Part shown: piece by piece, positions 40,426 to 49,110 of the stretch | How positions within the stretch are numbered: position 1 is the stretch's first letter | How the letters are laid out: each line of letters begins with the position of its first letter | Origin: Natrialbaceae archaeon | GTDB lineage: Archaea; Halobacteriota; Halobacteria; Halobacteriales; Natrialbaceae | Assembly: GCA_003559215.1 (NCBI GenBank) | Contig: PWMF01000217.1 | Coordinates: forward strand, 124,001-188,000 | Length of the DNA: 64,000 nucleotides | Reading direction: 5' to 3' | Program-made: the position numbers and the translations under genes | The notes under the pieces: model-generated | What the model was told of the DNA's origin: nothing | What the model saw: only the letters and a program-made list of their open reading frames with translations | Databases searched by the model: none

Positions 40426-41910
40426 CTACAGATACCCCAGATCCGCCAGCCGTTCTTTGGTTCCGGCCTGCATCTCGACCTCCCCGCCCGCCTCGGACGC
40501 CTCGAGCGAGTCGAAGCGCTCTTCGAGTCGCGTCCGTAGCTCCCGGGTCCGCTCGGGGCGATCGGCCGCGATGTCAGTCCGCTCGTCGGGATCGCCCTCG
40601 AGGTCGTGGTAGCGCTCGAAGCCGTCGTCGCCGCGGACGTACTTCTCGTCGCGGGTGCGGATCGCTCGGAGCCGCCGGTCGAACGCCCGCACGCGGTCGG
40701 GGATCTCGTCGAAGCGCGCCTCGAGGCGGTCGATCGAGGGCTGGGGGGCGGCGTACTCCGCGAAGACGGCGTCCCGACGTTCACTATCGCTGTCGGGGTG
40801 GAACGATCGCCCGTGGCCCTGCTCGAGCAGGCTCGGATCGTCGATTCCGACCGTCTCGAGCACGGTCGCGGGCAGATCCAGCAGCTGGACCAGCTCCCGT
40901 CGTTTGCTGCCGCCGGTGAAGGAGCCGCCGTGAAGTACCAGCGGGACGTTGATCAGGGTGTCGTAGAGGTTGTACTGGTGGCCGAAGAAGCCGTGCTCGC
41001 CGATGTGCTCGCCGTGGTCGCCACAGACGACGAACAGGGTGTCTTCCCACTCGCCGGTCGCCTCCAGGGATTCGCGCAGCTGCGCGAGCTGGTCGTCGAC
41101 GTAGGCGAGTTCGGCCCGGTAGAGTCCCCGGAGGAGCCGGAACTCCTGCTCGGTGAGGTCGTAATCCTCGCAGTCGTAGGCGCGGGGGTCCTGTCGAATC
41201 GCGGTCGCCTCCTCGTAGCTAGCCCCCTCGGGAAGGAAGCGGTCGGCGTACTCCTGCGGCGGGGCGTACTCGACGTGGGGCTCGATGAAGTTACAGAACA
41301 GGAAGAAGGGGTCGTCGCCACGATTCTCGAGCCAGTCGCCGATCCAGTCGACCGACCGCGAGGCGCCGTCGTCGCCCGTCGGCTGGAACAGTTCGCTGTA
41401 GAGGACGTTCGCTGCGTTGACGAGGGGGTTGCCCTCGAGCAGCCGATCGCGGGTCGCTTGGAGCTTCTCGTGGACGTCCTCGCCCCTGACGACGGCGCCC
41501 ATGTCGGTGTCGGACTGGATGTACTGCCAGCCCTTCCGGAGGTCGTCGAACCCGCGGTCGAAGCCGAACTCCTCGGTGATCCAGGTGTTGTTCGAGATGC
41601 CGACGGTCTCGTACCCGCCCTCGGAAAAGGCCTCCGCCAGCGTCCGGAGATCCTCGTCGAGGAACGTGTGCCCGCCGTGGGCACCGTGTTCGGACGGGTA
41701 ACAGCCGGTGAACATCGAGGCGTGAGAGGGGAGCGTCCACGGCGCGGTCGCGAACGCGTTCTCGAAGGTCGTCCCCTCCGCGGCGAGCGTCGTCAACGCG
41801 GGCGCCGTCTCCGGGCTGACGCTTTTCGCTCGCGCGGTGTCGAGAACGACGAGAACGACGTTCCGAACGTTCGTGTGTGACTCTCCGTCACGCTCGTTGG
41901 GTTCGCTCAT
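40426..41910 (-). CDS. Sulfatase/alkaline-phosphatase-superfamily hydrolase (Thr at nucleophile site)
   Basis: A 494-aa protein of the sulfatase fold. The metal Asp24 in LVVLDTARA, the nucleophile region TAPWTLPSHASMFTG and VVCGDHGEHIGEH are visible. At the nucleophile site the usual CxPSR (formylglycine) is TLPSH (Thr59-Leu-Pro-Ser-His), so it is not a formylglycine sulfatase; the Thr type acts as phosphodiesterase or phosphotransferase in related families. It probably works on surface glycolipids or sugars, but this is inference. No signal peptide seen. It is divergent from a second sulfatase-family gene. Confidence 0.88.
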   Translation of the reverse strand: MSEPNERDGESHTNVRNVVLVVLDTARAKSVSPETAPALTTLAAEGTTFENAFATAPWTLPSHASMFTGCYPSEHGAHGGHTFLDEDLRTLAEAFSEGGYETVGISNNTWITEEFGFDRGFDDLRKGWQYIQSDTDMGAVVRGEDVHEKLQATRDRLLEGNPLVNAANVLYSELFQPTGDDGASRSVDWIGDWLENRGDDPFFLFCNFIEPHVEYAPPQEYADRFLPEGASYEEATAIRQDPRAYDCEDYDLTEQEFRLLRGLYRAELAYVDDQLAQLRESLEATGEWEDTLFVVCGDHGEHIGEHGFFGHQYNLYDTLINVPLVLHGGSFTGGSKRRELVQLLDLPATVLETVGIDDPSLLEQGHGRSFHPDSDSERRDAVFAEYAAPQPSIDRLEARFDEIPDRVRAFDRRLRAIRTRDEKYVRGDDGFERYHDLEGDPDERTDIAADRPERTRELRTRLEERFDSLEASEAGGEVEMQAGTKERLADLGYL

Positions 41911-42067
41911 GGCTACGTCACCTCCGCCTCTCGACGGGAAGGAGCCAGACCCGGCTAATGCAGGGGATTCAGGGGTTCCGATAACGTCGGGTGACCGTCT
42001 CCGTCAACGACCGATCAGGCTGTAGCCGGCCCAACGCTTACTCCCCCCGGTTGCGTACGCCGGAGCG

Positions 42068-43438
42068 ATGGCCCCGCCGAACGTCGTTTTGATGCACTGC
42101 CACGATCTGGGGCGCTACCTCGGCTGCTACGGGGCGGCCGTCGACACGCCGCGGATCGACGGGCTCGCCGACGAGGGGGTCCGCTTTGACCGCCACTTCG
42201 TGACGGCCCCGCAGTGTTCGCCGAGTCGCTCGAGCCTGATGACCGGACGCCACCCCCACCAGAACGGGATGCTCGGGCTCGCCCACGGTGACTGGGAGAT
42301 CGGCTCCGACGAACGGCTCCTCCCGCAGCTGCTCGGCGAGGCCGGCTACGAGACCCACCGGTTCGGACTGCAGCACGTCACGGAGTATCCCGACCGGCTC
42401 GGCTACGACTACGAACACGTCGAGGAGCCGCTTCGAGTGAACACCCCGCCATCGGTCCACGAGACCGCCCGCGCCCGCGAGGTCGGCAAGGAGGTCGCTT
42501 CGGTGCTCTCGGCGGGCGAGTGTGACGACCCCTTTTTCGCCTCCGTCGGCTTCTTCGAACTCCACCGGGTTGAGGAAGAGGACGGGTTCGGCTTCGAGGC
42601 CGACCGCTACGAGACGCCCAATCCCGAGGACGTCGACCCGCTGCCGTTTCTCCCCGACCGACCCGGGATCCGCAGCGACGTCGCCGAGGTCCAGGGGATG
42701 CTCGAGGCGCTCGACGACGGCGTCGGGACGGTACTCGACGCCCTCGAGGAGGCGGGCCTCGCCGAGGACACGCTCGTCGTCTTCACGACCGAGCACGGGC
42801 TGGCGTTCCCCCGTGCGAAGGGGTGCTGTTACGACGCCGGTATCGGCGCCGCGTTGGCGATGCGCTACCCCGACGTGTTCGAGCAGCGCGTCGTCGACGA
42901 CCTCGTTAGCAACGTCGACGTCTTCTCGACGCTGCTCGAGTTCGCCGGCGTCGAGGTCCCCGCGAACGTCGCCGGGCGAAGCTTTCGCGACCGTCTCGTC
43001 GACGAGTCCGACGGAAGCGAGGGCCAGTACGAACCCCGAGAACGGCTGTTCGCGGGCATGACCTGGCACGACCGGTACAACCCAGTGCGGGCCGTCCGCA
43101 CCGACCGCTACAAGTACGTCCGCAACTTCTGGCACCTGCCCGGCGTCTACCTTACCCGCGATATCTACGAGAGCGCGGCCGGCAGCGAGGTCCGCGAGGA
43201 GTACTACTGCGAGCAACGTCCCTACGTCGAGCTGTACGACCTCGAGACCGATCCCCACGAGCGGGAGAACCTTGCCGAGGATCCCGACCACGAGGACGTC
43301 AGGGATCGCCTCCGGGACGAGCTCATTGGGTGGATGCTCGAGACCGACGACCCGCTGCTCGAGGGTCCCGTCCGGCCGAGCGACTGGGACGTGATCCACC
43401 CCCAGATCGAGAGTGAACCCGAGCAGGACGGACCGTAG
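42068..43438 (+). CDS. Sulfatase with formylglycine motif
   Basis: A 456-aa sulfatase with the canonical C50-S-P-S-R motif, the site turned into formylglycine in active sulfatases, plus the metal residues in MHCHDLGRYLGCYG (Asp13) and the downstream TTEHG. A C-terminal part VELYDLETDPHERENLAEDP is a standard sulfatase ending. It probably removes sulfate from sulfated polysaccharide or glycolipid in the cytoplasm, since no signal peptide is present. A formylglycine-generating enzyme is not in this window. It starts 157 nt from the start of the divergent Thr-type relative. Confidence 0.9.
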   Translation: MAPPNVVLMHCHDLGRYLGCYGAAVDTPRIDGLADEGVRFDRHFVTAPQCSPSRSSLMTGRHPHQNGMLGLAHGDWEIGSDERLLPQLLGEAGYETHRFGLQHVTEYPDRLGYDYEHVEEPLRVNTPPSVHETARAREVGKEVASVLSAGECDDPFFASVGFFELHRVEEEDGFGFEADRYETPNPEDVDPLPFLPDRPGIRSDVAEVQGMLEALDDGVGTVLDALEEAGLAEDTLVVFTTEHGLAFPRAKGCCYDAGIGAALAMRYPDVFEQRVVDDLVSNVDVFSTLLEFAGVEVPANVAGRSFRDRLVDESDGSEGQYEPRERLFAGMTWHDRYNPVRAVRTDRYKYVRNFWHLPGVYLTRDIYESAAGSEVREEYYCEQRPYVELYDLETDPHERENLAEDPDHEDVRDRLRDELIGWMLETDDPLLEGPVRPSDWDVIHPQIESEPEQDGP

Positions 43439-43580
43439 CCCGGCTCCATCCTCACGGACGAGGGCTCCGTTCACACCTCGAAGTTTGCTACTGAAATCTA
43501 CTCGAGCTCTTCCCGGAGTTCGTCGGCACGCTCGACGCCGAGCGACGGCTCTAACACGACGGCCCCGCTGGGTACGCTCG

Positions 43581-44429
43581 ATGGAACTGCGTGCGTTCCG
43601 GATCGCCTACGACGGCAGCGACTACTACGGCTTCCAGCGCCAGCCCGACGTGCCGACCGTCGAGGACGCGCTCTTCGACGCGTTGCGGGCGCTGAACGTG
43701 CTCGAGCCCGACGCGAGGAAACCGGCCGGCTACGCCGCGGCCGGCCGAACCGACGCCGGAGTTTCGGCGCTCGCCCAGACGGTCGCCCTCGACGCGCCCG
43801 ACTGGCTAACACCACGGGCGTTCAATGGGGAGCTCCCTGCCGACGTTCGGGCGTGGGCGGCCGCCGACGCACCCGACGGCTTCCACGCGACTCATCACGC
43901 CGCCCGACGCGAGTACACGTATCACCTGTACGCCCCGCCCGCGAACCCCCGTGAGGAGAGCGAGCCCGCTCGAGCCGCCGTCGACGACGACCGGTTTGGG
44001 GCCGCCTGCGACGTGCTGTCTGGCACTCACGACTTCCACAACCTCACGCCCGACGACCGCAACACCGAGCGCTCGCCGACCCTCGAGGCGAGCCGGGACG
44101 GCGACTACCTCGTCGTCGACGTCTCGGCAGGTGGGTTCGCCCGCGAACTCGTTCGGCGGCTCGTCTCGCTGGCCGAATCGGTCGGAACCGGTGAGAAGTC
44201 GTTCGACGATCTCGAGCGCGCACTCGAGCCTGAGCCGCTGCCCGGCCACGAGGGGATTGCGCCCGCCCCGCCCGAACCGCTCGTGCTCGCCGACGTCGAT
44301 TACCCGGATCTCGGGTTCGAGGTCGACGAGGACGCCGCGGCGAGCGCTCGAGGGGTGTTCGACCGTCGCCGCATCGAGCGTCGGACCGGATCGCGGGTGG
44401 CGGGCCAGCTCCAGGACGGTCTGCGGTGA
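43581..44429 (+). CDS. truA: tRNA pseudouridine(38-40) synthase
   Basis: A 282-aa enzyme that converts uridines 38-40 of the tRNA anticodon arm into pseudouridine. The catalytic Asp58 is in GRTDAGVSA, with the opening AYDGSDYYGFQRQPDVPTVEDAL and the RREYTYHLY and GFARELVRRLVSL motifs of TruA. The length fits archaeal TruA. The frame is open upstream, but the Met at 43581 starts the conserved region. It is followed 57 nt later by a small membrane protein gene. Confidence 0.95.
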   Translation: MELRAFRIAYDGSDYYGFQRQPDVPTVEDALFDALRALNVLEPDARKPAGYAAAGRTDAGVSALAQTVALDAPDWLTPRAFNGELPADVRAWAAADAPDGFHATHHAARREYTYHLYAPPANPREESEPARAAVDDDRFGAACDVLSGTHDFHNLTPDDRNTERSPTLEASRDGDYLVVDVSAGGFARELVRRLVSLAESVGTGEKSFDDLERALEPEPLPGHEGIAPAPPEPLVLADVDYPDLGFEVDEDAAASARGVFDRRRIERRTGSRVAGQLQDGLR

Positions 44430-44486
44430 CTCCCGCTCGATTGACACGGGAGAGCGTTTTTGACGCCCGCGTTCGATCGACGCTGC

Positions 44487-44732
44487 ATGGAACTCTCTCC
44501 GGAGGAGTACGGCGCCTACTGGCGCGCATCGATCTACGTCGCTGCGGGCGTCGTCCTCGTCTTTCTGAGCTACCGGTTCGTCATCTCGACGCTCTTCGCC
44601 CAGTCGGAGGGCGGTCCGATCGCGATCGGGCTGTTCCTGTTCGGGACGCTGACGTTCGCGGGCTGTTTTCTCGTCATGTTGGGCGTCGCGCGGGTCGTCC
44701 GAACCGCCGTCGACGCGGAGATGCGCGGATAG
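44487..44732 (+). CDS. Two-helix membrane protein, function unknown
   Basis: An 81-aa protein with a polar start (MELSPEEYGAYWR) and two hydrophobic helices (about residues 14-36 and 45-69). It follows truA on the same strand and is convergent with the small zinc-finger gene at 44767-44922. No family recognised. The Met at 44487 is preferred over a GTG-like upstream extension. Confidence 0.65.
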   Translation: MELSPEEYGAYWRASIYVAAGVVLVFLSYRFVISTLFAQSEGGPIAIGLFLFGTLTFAGCFLVMLGVARVVRTAVDAEMRG

Positions 44733-44766
44733 AACTACATTCGAAGAGCACGTTCGTCTTCGACCG

Positions 44767-44922
44767 CTACCGGACGAGCGCCTCGGCGCGGTTCTGCTGT
44801 GAGACGACGTAGCGTACGACCTCCTGCTGGGTGTGTTTCTCGACGAGATGGCCCTCGAGTTTTCGGTCTAGCTCCAGAACCTCCTCGCAAACGGGACACG
44901 TAACTGGTGGGTCAAATGTCAT
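44767..44922 (-). CDS. 51-aa C2H2-type zinc-finger microprotein
   Basis: A minus-strand ATG frame encodes 51 residues: MTFDPPVTCPVCEEVLELD, then KLEGHLVEKH and a Gln/Val-rich tail. Ligand spacing is Cys9-x2-Cys12-x12-His25-x4-His30, a classical C2H2 zinc finger. Haloarchaea encode many zinc-finger microproteins, of which a few affect biofilm or stress responses in Haloferax. The gene lies between two convergent/divergent neighbours and is easily missed because of its size. DNA, RNA or protein binding are all possible. Confidence 0.75.
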   Translation of the reverse strand: MTFDPPVTCPVCEEVLELDRKLEGHLVEKHTQQEVVRYVVSQQNRAEALVR

Positions 44923-44993
44923 GTTCGGCTTCAATCTTTGCTAAGAGTGGACAAACCGATACAGCCTGCATATGCTCGCCGGGGTGGGTCCGC

Positions 44994-46376
44994 CTACTCC
45001 CACGTCGAGGGCCAGACCTCGGCCGCCCGCATCCCGGAGACGTAGTTCTGGTCCTCGAACCGCTCGCGAAGCTCCGCGGCCGGCACTCGGGGGACGGAGC
45101 TTCGGGTTAGCTCGCGAACCAGCAGCGCGGTCAGCATGGCGTGTTCGCGCAGGTTGCGGGGCTCGACCTTGTCGCGGGTGTCGGCTGCGGTGTGGCCCCA
45201 GCCCCGCCCCCGCTCGCCGCCGTCGGCCGGCTCGCTGTGGAGTTGCAGCGAGGGGACGCCAGCCCGCAGGAACGGCCAGTGATCGCTGAACGGGTGGGGA
45301 TCCCGGTCGTGAACGATCGGCTGGCCGGCCGAGTCGGTCACGTCCTCGGCGAGCACCGCCAGCGGCTCCGAGGCGTGGGAGAGCGCCTTCAGATTCCGGA
45401 AGCGGCCGGCGCCGTCGACGTTGACGGCCGCCCGGACCGACTCGAGTTCCAGCTGGTCGGCCAGGGCCTCGGCACCCAGCAGCCCGATCTCCTCGCAGCC
45501 GACGCCGGCGATCCGGACGCGACACTCGAGGTCGTCCTCGAGGTCGGCGAGGATCGACGCCGCCCCCGCGACGGTCGCGATCCCGCAGCCGTTGTCCAGC
45601 GCGCCCTCGGCGATATCGTGAGCGTCGTAGTGAGCCAGGACGAGAACTTCTTCGTCGGTGTCGGGGCCCAGGGTCCCGTGGACGTTTCGGCTCGTCCCGT
45701 CCGTCGTCGAGGCGTCGACGCGCAACCGGGCTCGAGCGTCCCACTTTGCGTACTCGACGAGCCAGTCGTGAGTTTCGGCACTGACGCCGACGCCGGGGAT
45801 CGCGGCCTCGGCGTCGAACTTCAGCGCGCCCGTCGGCGGCAGCTGACCGGGGACATGGTTGGCGAAGACGAAGGCCTCGGCGCCCGCGGCGGCCGCGTGG
45901 CCGAACTTTTCCATCCGGTGGACGAACCGTCGATCCGAGGGTGTCGTCGTGCTCGCGACCGCGATCCCGCCCTGGAGGTCGACGTCGTCGATCTCCTCGG
46001 GGGTGCCGTAGCCGACGTCGACCAGCGGCCCCTCGAGGTCGCCCGGCGGACAGTACGGCAGGGCGATCGCCTCGAAAGAGCGCTCGTCCGCTGGAGCGTC
46101 GGTCTCGTCGTCGACGTCGGTGACCGCGAACTCGGTCGTCCCCCGCTGCCAGTGTTGCATCGGAAACTCGTCCGTCCGAACGTCCACGAGCCCCGCCTCC
46201 TCGAGGCTGTCGCCGACGAGCTCCGCGGCTCGCCGTTCACTTGGGGAGCCCCCCATTCGGTGGGGCAGGGCGGTTAGTCGGGTCAGCAGTTCCCACGGGC
46301 GGTCGTCGGCCCACGCGCGGCCGAGCGCGCGCTCGAGGGTTGGATCCGGGCTCGTTGGTCCGTCCGTATCGTCCAT
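44994..46376 (-). CDS. M28-family metallopeptidase
   Basis: A 460-aa co-catalytic zinc peptidase. The zinc ligands are seen in LVLAHYDAHDIAEGALDNGCG (His, Asp), GVGCEEIGLLGAEAL (Glu pair) and HPFSDHWPFLRAGVPSLQLHSE (His). A PA-type insert may lie between (residues about 120-220). No signal peptide, so a cytoplasmic aminopeptidase is likely. The Met at 46376 is chosen; the longer frame adds a basic non-conserved tail. It is divergent from the oligoendopeptidase F gene, giving a peptide-degradation pair. Confidence 0.88.
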   Translation of the reverse strand: MDDTDGPTSPDPTLERALGRAWADDRPWELLTRLTALPHRMGGSPSERRAAELVGDSLEEAGLVDVRTDEFPMQHWQRGTTEFAVTDVDDETDAPADERSFEAIALPYCPPGDLEGPLVDVGYGTPEEIDDVDLQGGIAVASTTTPSDRRFVHRMEKFGHAAAAGAEAFVFANHVPGQLPPTGALKFDAEAAIPGVGVSAETHDWLVEYAKWDARARLRVDASTTDGTSRNVHGTLGPDTDEEVLVLAHYDAHDIAEGALDNGCGIATVAGAASILADLEDDLECRVRIAGVGCEEIGLLGAEALADQLELESVRAAVNVDGAGRFRNLKALSHASEPLAVLAEDVTDSAGQPIVHDRDPHPFSDHWPFLRAGVPSLQLHSEPADGGERGRGWGHTAADTRDKVEPRNLREHAMLTALLVRELTRSSVPRVPAAELRERFEDQNYVSGMRAAEVWPSTWE

Positions 46377-46467
46377 ACGCCCTCGTTTCGAGGCGACGGG
46401 CAAAACTATCCGGGTCGCCTGCGTAACCTTCGATACCCTTTACCAGCTTCATTTCGAACGTTCGTTC

Positions 46468-48258
46468 ATGAGCTCCGTTCCAGAGCGCTCCGAGATCGAC
46501 GAGCAGTACACGTGGGATCTCGAGAGCATCTATGCGACCGACGACGACTGGGAGGCCGCCTACGAGGCAGTCGCCGAGCGCGTCGACGAACTCGCGGCCT
46601 ACGAGGGGGAGGCGACCGACGACGCCGAAACGCTGTACGCCGTGCTCGAGCTTCGCAACGAGATCATGCGGGAAGTGGCGACCGTCTTCTCGTACGCTCG
46701 GATGCGACGCGACGAGGACACGACCGACCAGGAGTACCAGGCGATGACCGCCCGGGCGCAGTCGCTGGCGGCCGACGCCCAGTCCGCGGCGTCGTTCATC
46801 GAGCCCGAACTCCAGGCGCTGACCCGCGAGGAGTTCGACGCGATGGTCGAGGCCAAGCCGGAGCTCGAGACCTACGACCACTACGTCGACGACGTGTTGC
46901 GGATGAAACCCCACACGCGCTCGACGGAGGTCGAGGCGCTGCTCGCTGATCTGAGCGAGGTGACGGGCGCGACCGGGGAGGTGTACAACATGCTCTCGAA
47001 CGCGGATATGTCGTTCCCGACGGTCGAAGAGCCCTCCGGCGAGGCCGTCGAGATCACACAGAGCAACTTCACGAACCTGCTCAAGCGCCCCGACCGCGAG
47101 TTCCGCAAGGAGGTCTACGAGGCCTACTTCGACGAGTGGAGCGACGTCCGGAACACCGTCGCTGCCTCCTACAAGAACAGCGTCAAGGCCGACGTCAAGA
47201 TGGCCCAGGCCCGCGACTACGACACCGCCCGCGAGGCAGCCCTCGACGGGCCGAACATCCCCGTCGAGGTCTACGACACGCTCGTCGACAGCGTCAACGA
47301 CAACCTCGACAAGCTCCACCGCCACGCCGAGCTCAAACGGGAGGCCCTCGAGGTCGACGAGCTGCGGATGTGGGATCTGTACATGCCGCTGACGGCCGAC
47401 GAAGGCCCCGACGTCGAGTACGATCAGGCAGCCGAGTACGTCGTCGACGCGCTCAAGCCGCTGGGCGAGGCGTACCAGTCCCGCGTCGCGGAGGGTCTCG
47501 AATCGCGGTGGGTCGACGTCTACGAGAACGAGGGCAAGCAGGCAGGCGCCTACTCGGGCGGCACGTACGACACCCAGCCCTTCATTCTGATGAACTATCA
47601 GGACGACATCGCCTCGATGTACACGCTGGCCCACGAGCTAGGCCACTCGATGCACTCCGAGCTGACGAAGGAGGAACAGCCCTACGTCTACTCCGACTAC
47701 GAGATCTTCGTGGCCGAAGTCGCGAGTACGGTCAACGAGGCGCTGCTGACGAATCACTTGCTCGAGACGGTCGAGGACCCCCACTTCCGCAAGCACGTGC
47801 TCAACGAGTTCCTAGAACGGGTTCGCTCGACGCTGTACCGCCAGACGCTGTTCGCGGAGTTCGAACACGAGGCCCACCGGCTCGAGGAGGCGGGCGAACC
47901 GCTGACCGCCGACCGGCTCGACGGGATCTACGGCGGGCTCAAGGAACGGTACTACGAGCCGGCCGAAGTCGATGATCGCATCGCCCGCGAGTGGATGCGC
48001 ATTCCGCACTTCTACCGCGCCTTTTACGTCTACCAGTACTCGACGGGGATCTCTGCCGCGCTGGCGATCGTCAACGGCATCGACGACGATCCGGACGCCG
48101 CCGAAGCCTATCTCGACTTCCTCCGGCGGGGCTCCCGGGAGTACCCCCTCGAGTTGCTGCGGATCGCCGGCGTCGACATGAGTACGTCCGAGCCCGTCGA
48201 CCGCGCGCTCGAGACCTACGGGCGACGCCTCGACGAGCTCGAGGAGTTGCTGGCGTAG
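46468..48258 (+). CDS. pepF: Oligoendopeptidase F (M3 family)
   Basis: A 596-aa zinc peptidase that cleaves oligopeptides of about 7-20 residues in the cytoplasm. The M3 motif is LAHELGHSMHSEL (HExxH) with the downstream Glu in FVAEVASTVNEALL, and there is the ITQSNFTNLLKRPDREFRKEVYEAYF segment typical of PepF. The start at 46468 (MSSVPERSEIDEQYTWDL) matches the family; the in-frame extension upstream is shadow of the M28 gene. It is complete and of normal length. Confidence 0.95.
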   Translation: MSSVPERSEIDEQYTWDLESIYATDDDWEAAYEAVAERVDELAAYEGEATDDAETLYAVLELRNEIMREVATVFSYARMRRDEDTTDQEYQAMTARAQSLAADAQSAASFIEPELQALTREEFDAMVEAKPELETYDHYVDDVLRMKPHTRSTEVEALLADLSEVTGATGEVYNMLSNADMSFPTVEEPSGEAVEITQSNFTNLLKRPDREFRKEVYEAYFDEWSDVRNTVAASYKNSVKADVKMAQARDYDTAREAALDGPNIPVEVYDTLVDSVNDNLDKLHRHAELKREALEVDELRMWDLYMPLTADEGPDVEYDQAAEYVVDALKPLGEAYQSRVAEGLESRWVDVYENEGKQAGAYSGGTYDTQPFILMNYQDDIASMYTLAHELGHSMHSELTKEEQPYVYSDYEIFVAEVASTVNEALLTNHLLETVEDPHFRKHVLNEFLERVRSTLYRQTLFAEFEHEAHRLEEAGEPLTADRLDGIYGGLKERYYEPAEVDDRIAREWMRIPHFYRAFYVYQYSTGISAALAIVNGIDDDPDAAEAYLDFLRRGSREYPLELLRIAGVDMSTSEPVDRALETYGRRLDELEELLA

Positions 48259-48271
48259 GCCGTTTTCGACG

Positions 48272-48442
48272 CTACCGTTCGTTTCGAAGATCGAGCCGGA
48301 GGTACGCGACCCCGATAGCGACCAGCACCGCCCCGAAGGCGGCGGCGAGTATCTCGCCCGCGAGGAGCCCGTAGCCGACCAGCGCGATCCCGGCCACCCC
48401 GTGCGAGGCGACGATCAGCGGTCGCCGACGTTCCCGGTTCAC
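48272..48442 (-). CDS. Small two-helix membrane protein
   Basis: A GTG frame encodes 56 residues: a basic start (MNRERRRPLIV), then two hydrophobic helices (LIVASHGVAGIALVGYGLL and ILAAAFGAVLVAIGVAYLRL) and a short charged tail. It is convergent with pepF, ending 13 nt past its stop. Too short for a family call, but the coding pattern is good. Confidence 0.5.
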   Translation of the reverse strand: MNRERRRPLIVASHGVAGIALVGYGLLAGEILAAAFGAVLVAIGVAYLRLDLRNER

Positions 48443-48520
48443 GTTCGGACGAACGTAGGTGGGGCCGATTAACCGTTTCGTCCTCGCGACGTCGCGAGCG
48501 GGACAGTCGGCCCCGACGGC

Positions 48521-49051
48521 TCAGATCCCGACCGCGACCCCGAGCCCGACGGAGACGATCACCAGCGCCAGCACGGCGACGAGTCGCCCGCGAGAGGGAT
48601 TGTGCTCGAGGTCGATGTGCGGGCCGTCAGTCAGCGTCTGGATCCCGAAGAAGGCGAGCGACAGCGCGCCGATTCCCACTGCGATCCCGAACAGCGGCGA
48701 CGAGTCGATCGTCGGTACCGCGATGAGTAGCCAGCCGACTGCGAGCAAGACCGTCGCGAGGCCGTTCGCCTGCTGCCACCTGATCGGTCGCCCGGCGATC
48801 CGGAGTCGGTCGATCGCGCTCGAGAGCACGAACGCGACGCCGGCGAGACAGAACAGGACCGCGCCGGCGATCGACGGCCAGCCCGACGAGTCGGCGACCG
48901 CGAGAAACCAAGCCGACGAGAGGAGTATCCCGACTCCGAGAGGGAGTGCGAGACGGCGCTGAAAGCGGGCTATACTGATATCTGTTCGACAGGTCCTATA
49001 ACCGTTACCCCGCCGTCGTCCGAACGGAGTCCACCGACGGCTGTCGATCAC
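48521..49051 (-). CDS. Multi-helix membrane protein, function unknown
   Basis: A protein of up to 176 aa with four to five hydrophobic helices (about residues 36-53, 60-78, 93-112, 118-136, 157-175). A His-Asn-rich acidic loop (TDGPHIDLEHNPSRGR) precedes the last helix. The N-terminal 30 residues are Arg-rich and a possible TATA (TTATAGG on the minus strand, about 49000) lies within that part, so the true start may be downstream, although no further Met or GTG is available. Function unknown. Confidence 0.6.
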   Translation of the reverse strand: MIDSRRWTPFGRRRGNGYRTCRTDISIARFQRRLALPLGVGILLSSAWFLAVADSSGWPSIAGAVLFCLAGVAFVLSSAIDRLRIAGRPIRWQQANGLATVLLAVGWLLIAVPTIDSSPLFGIAVGIGALSLAFFGIQTLTDGPHIDLEHNPSRGRLVAVLALVIVSVGLGVAVGI

Positions 49052-49110
49052 GGCCTCGCGGTCGAAGCCACCGAAAGAGCGATACGATCACCGGGAGATG
49101 CTACTGAAGA

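Noticed and set aside
43498-43580. Minus-strand open stretch ending GAVVLEPSLGVERADELREELE
   Set aside because: Looks protein-like for about 25 residues but is short, has no start before it enters the truA coding region, and could be chance in GC-rich DNA.
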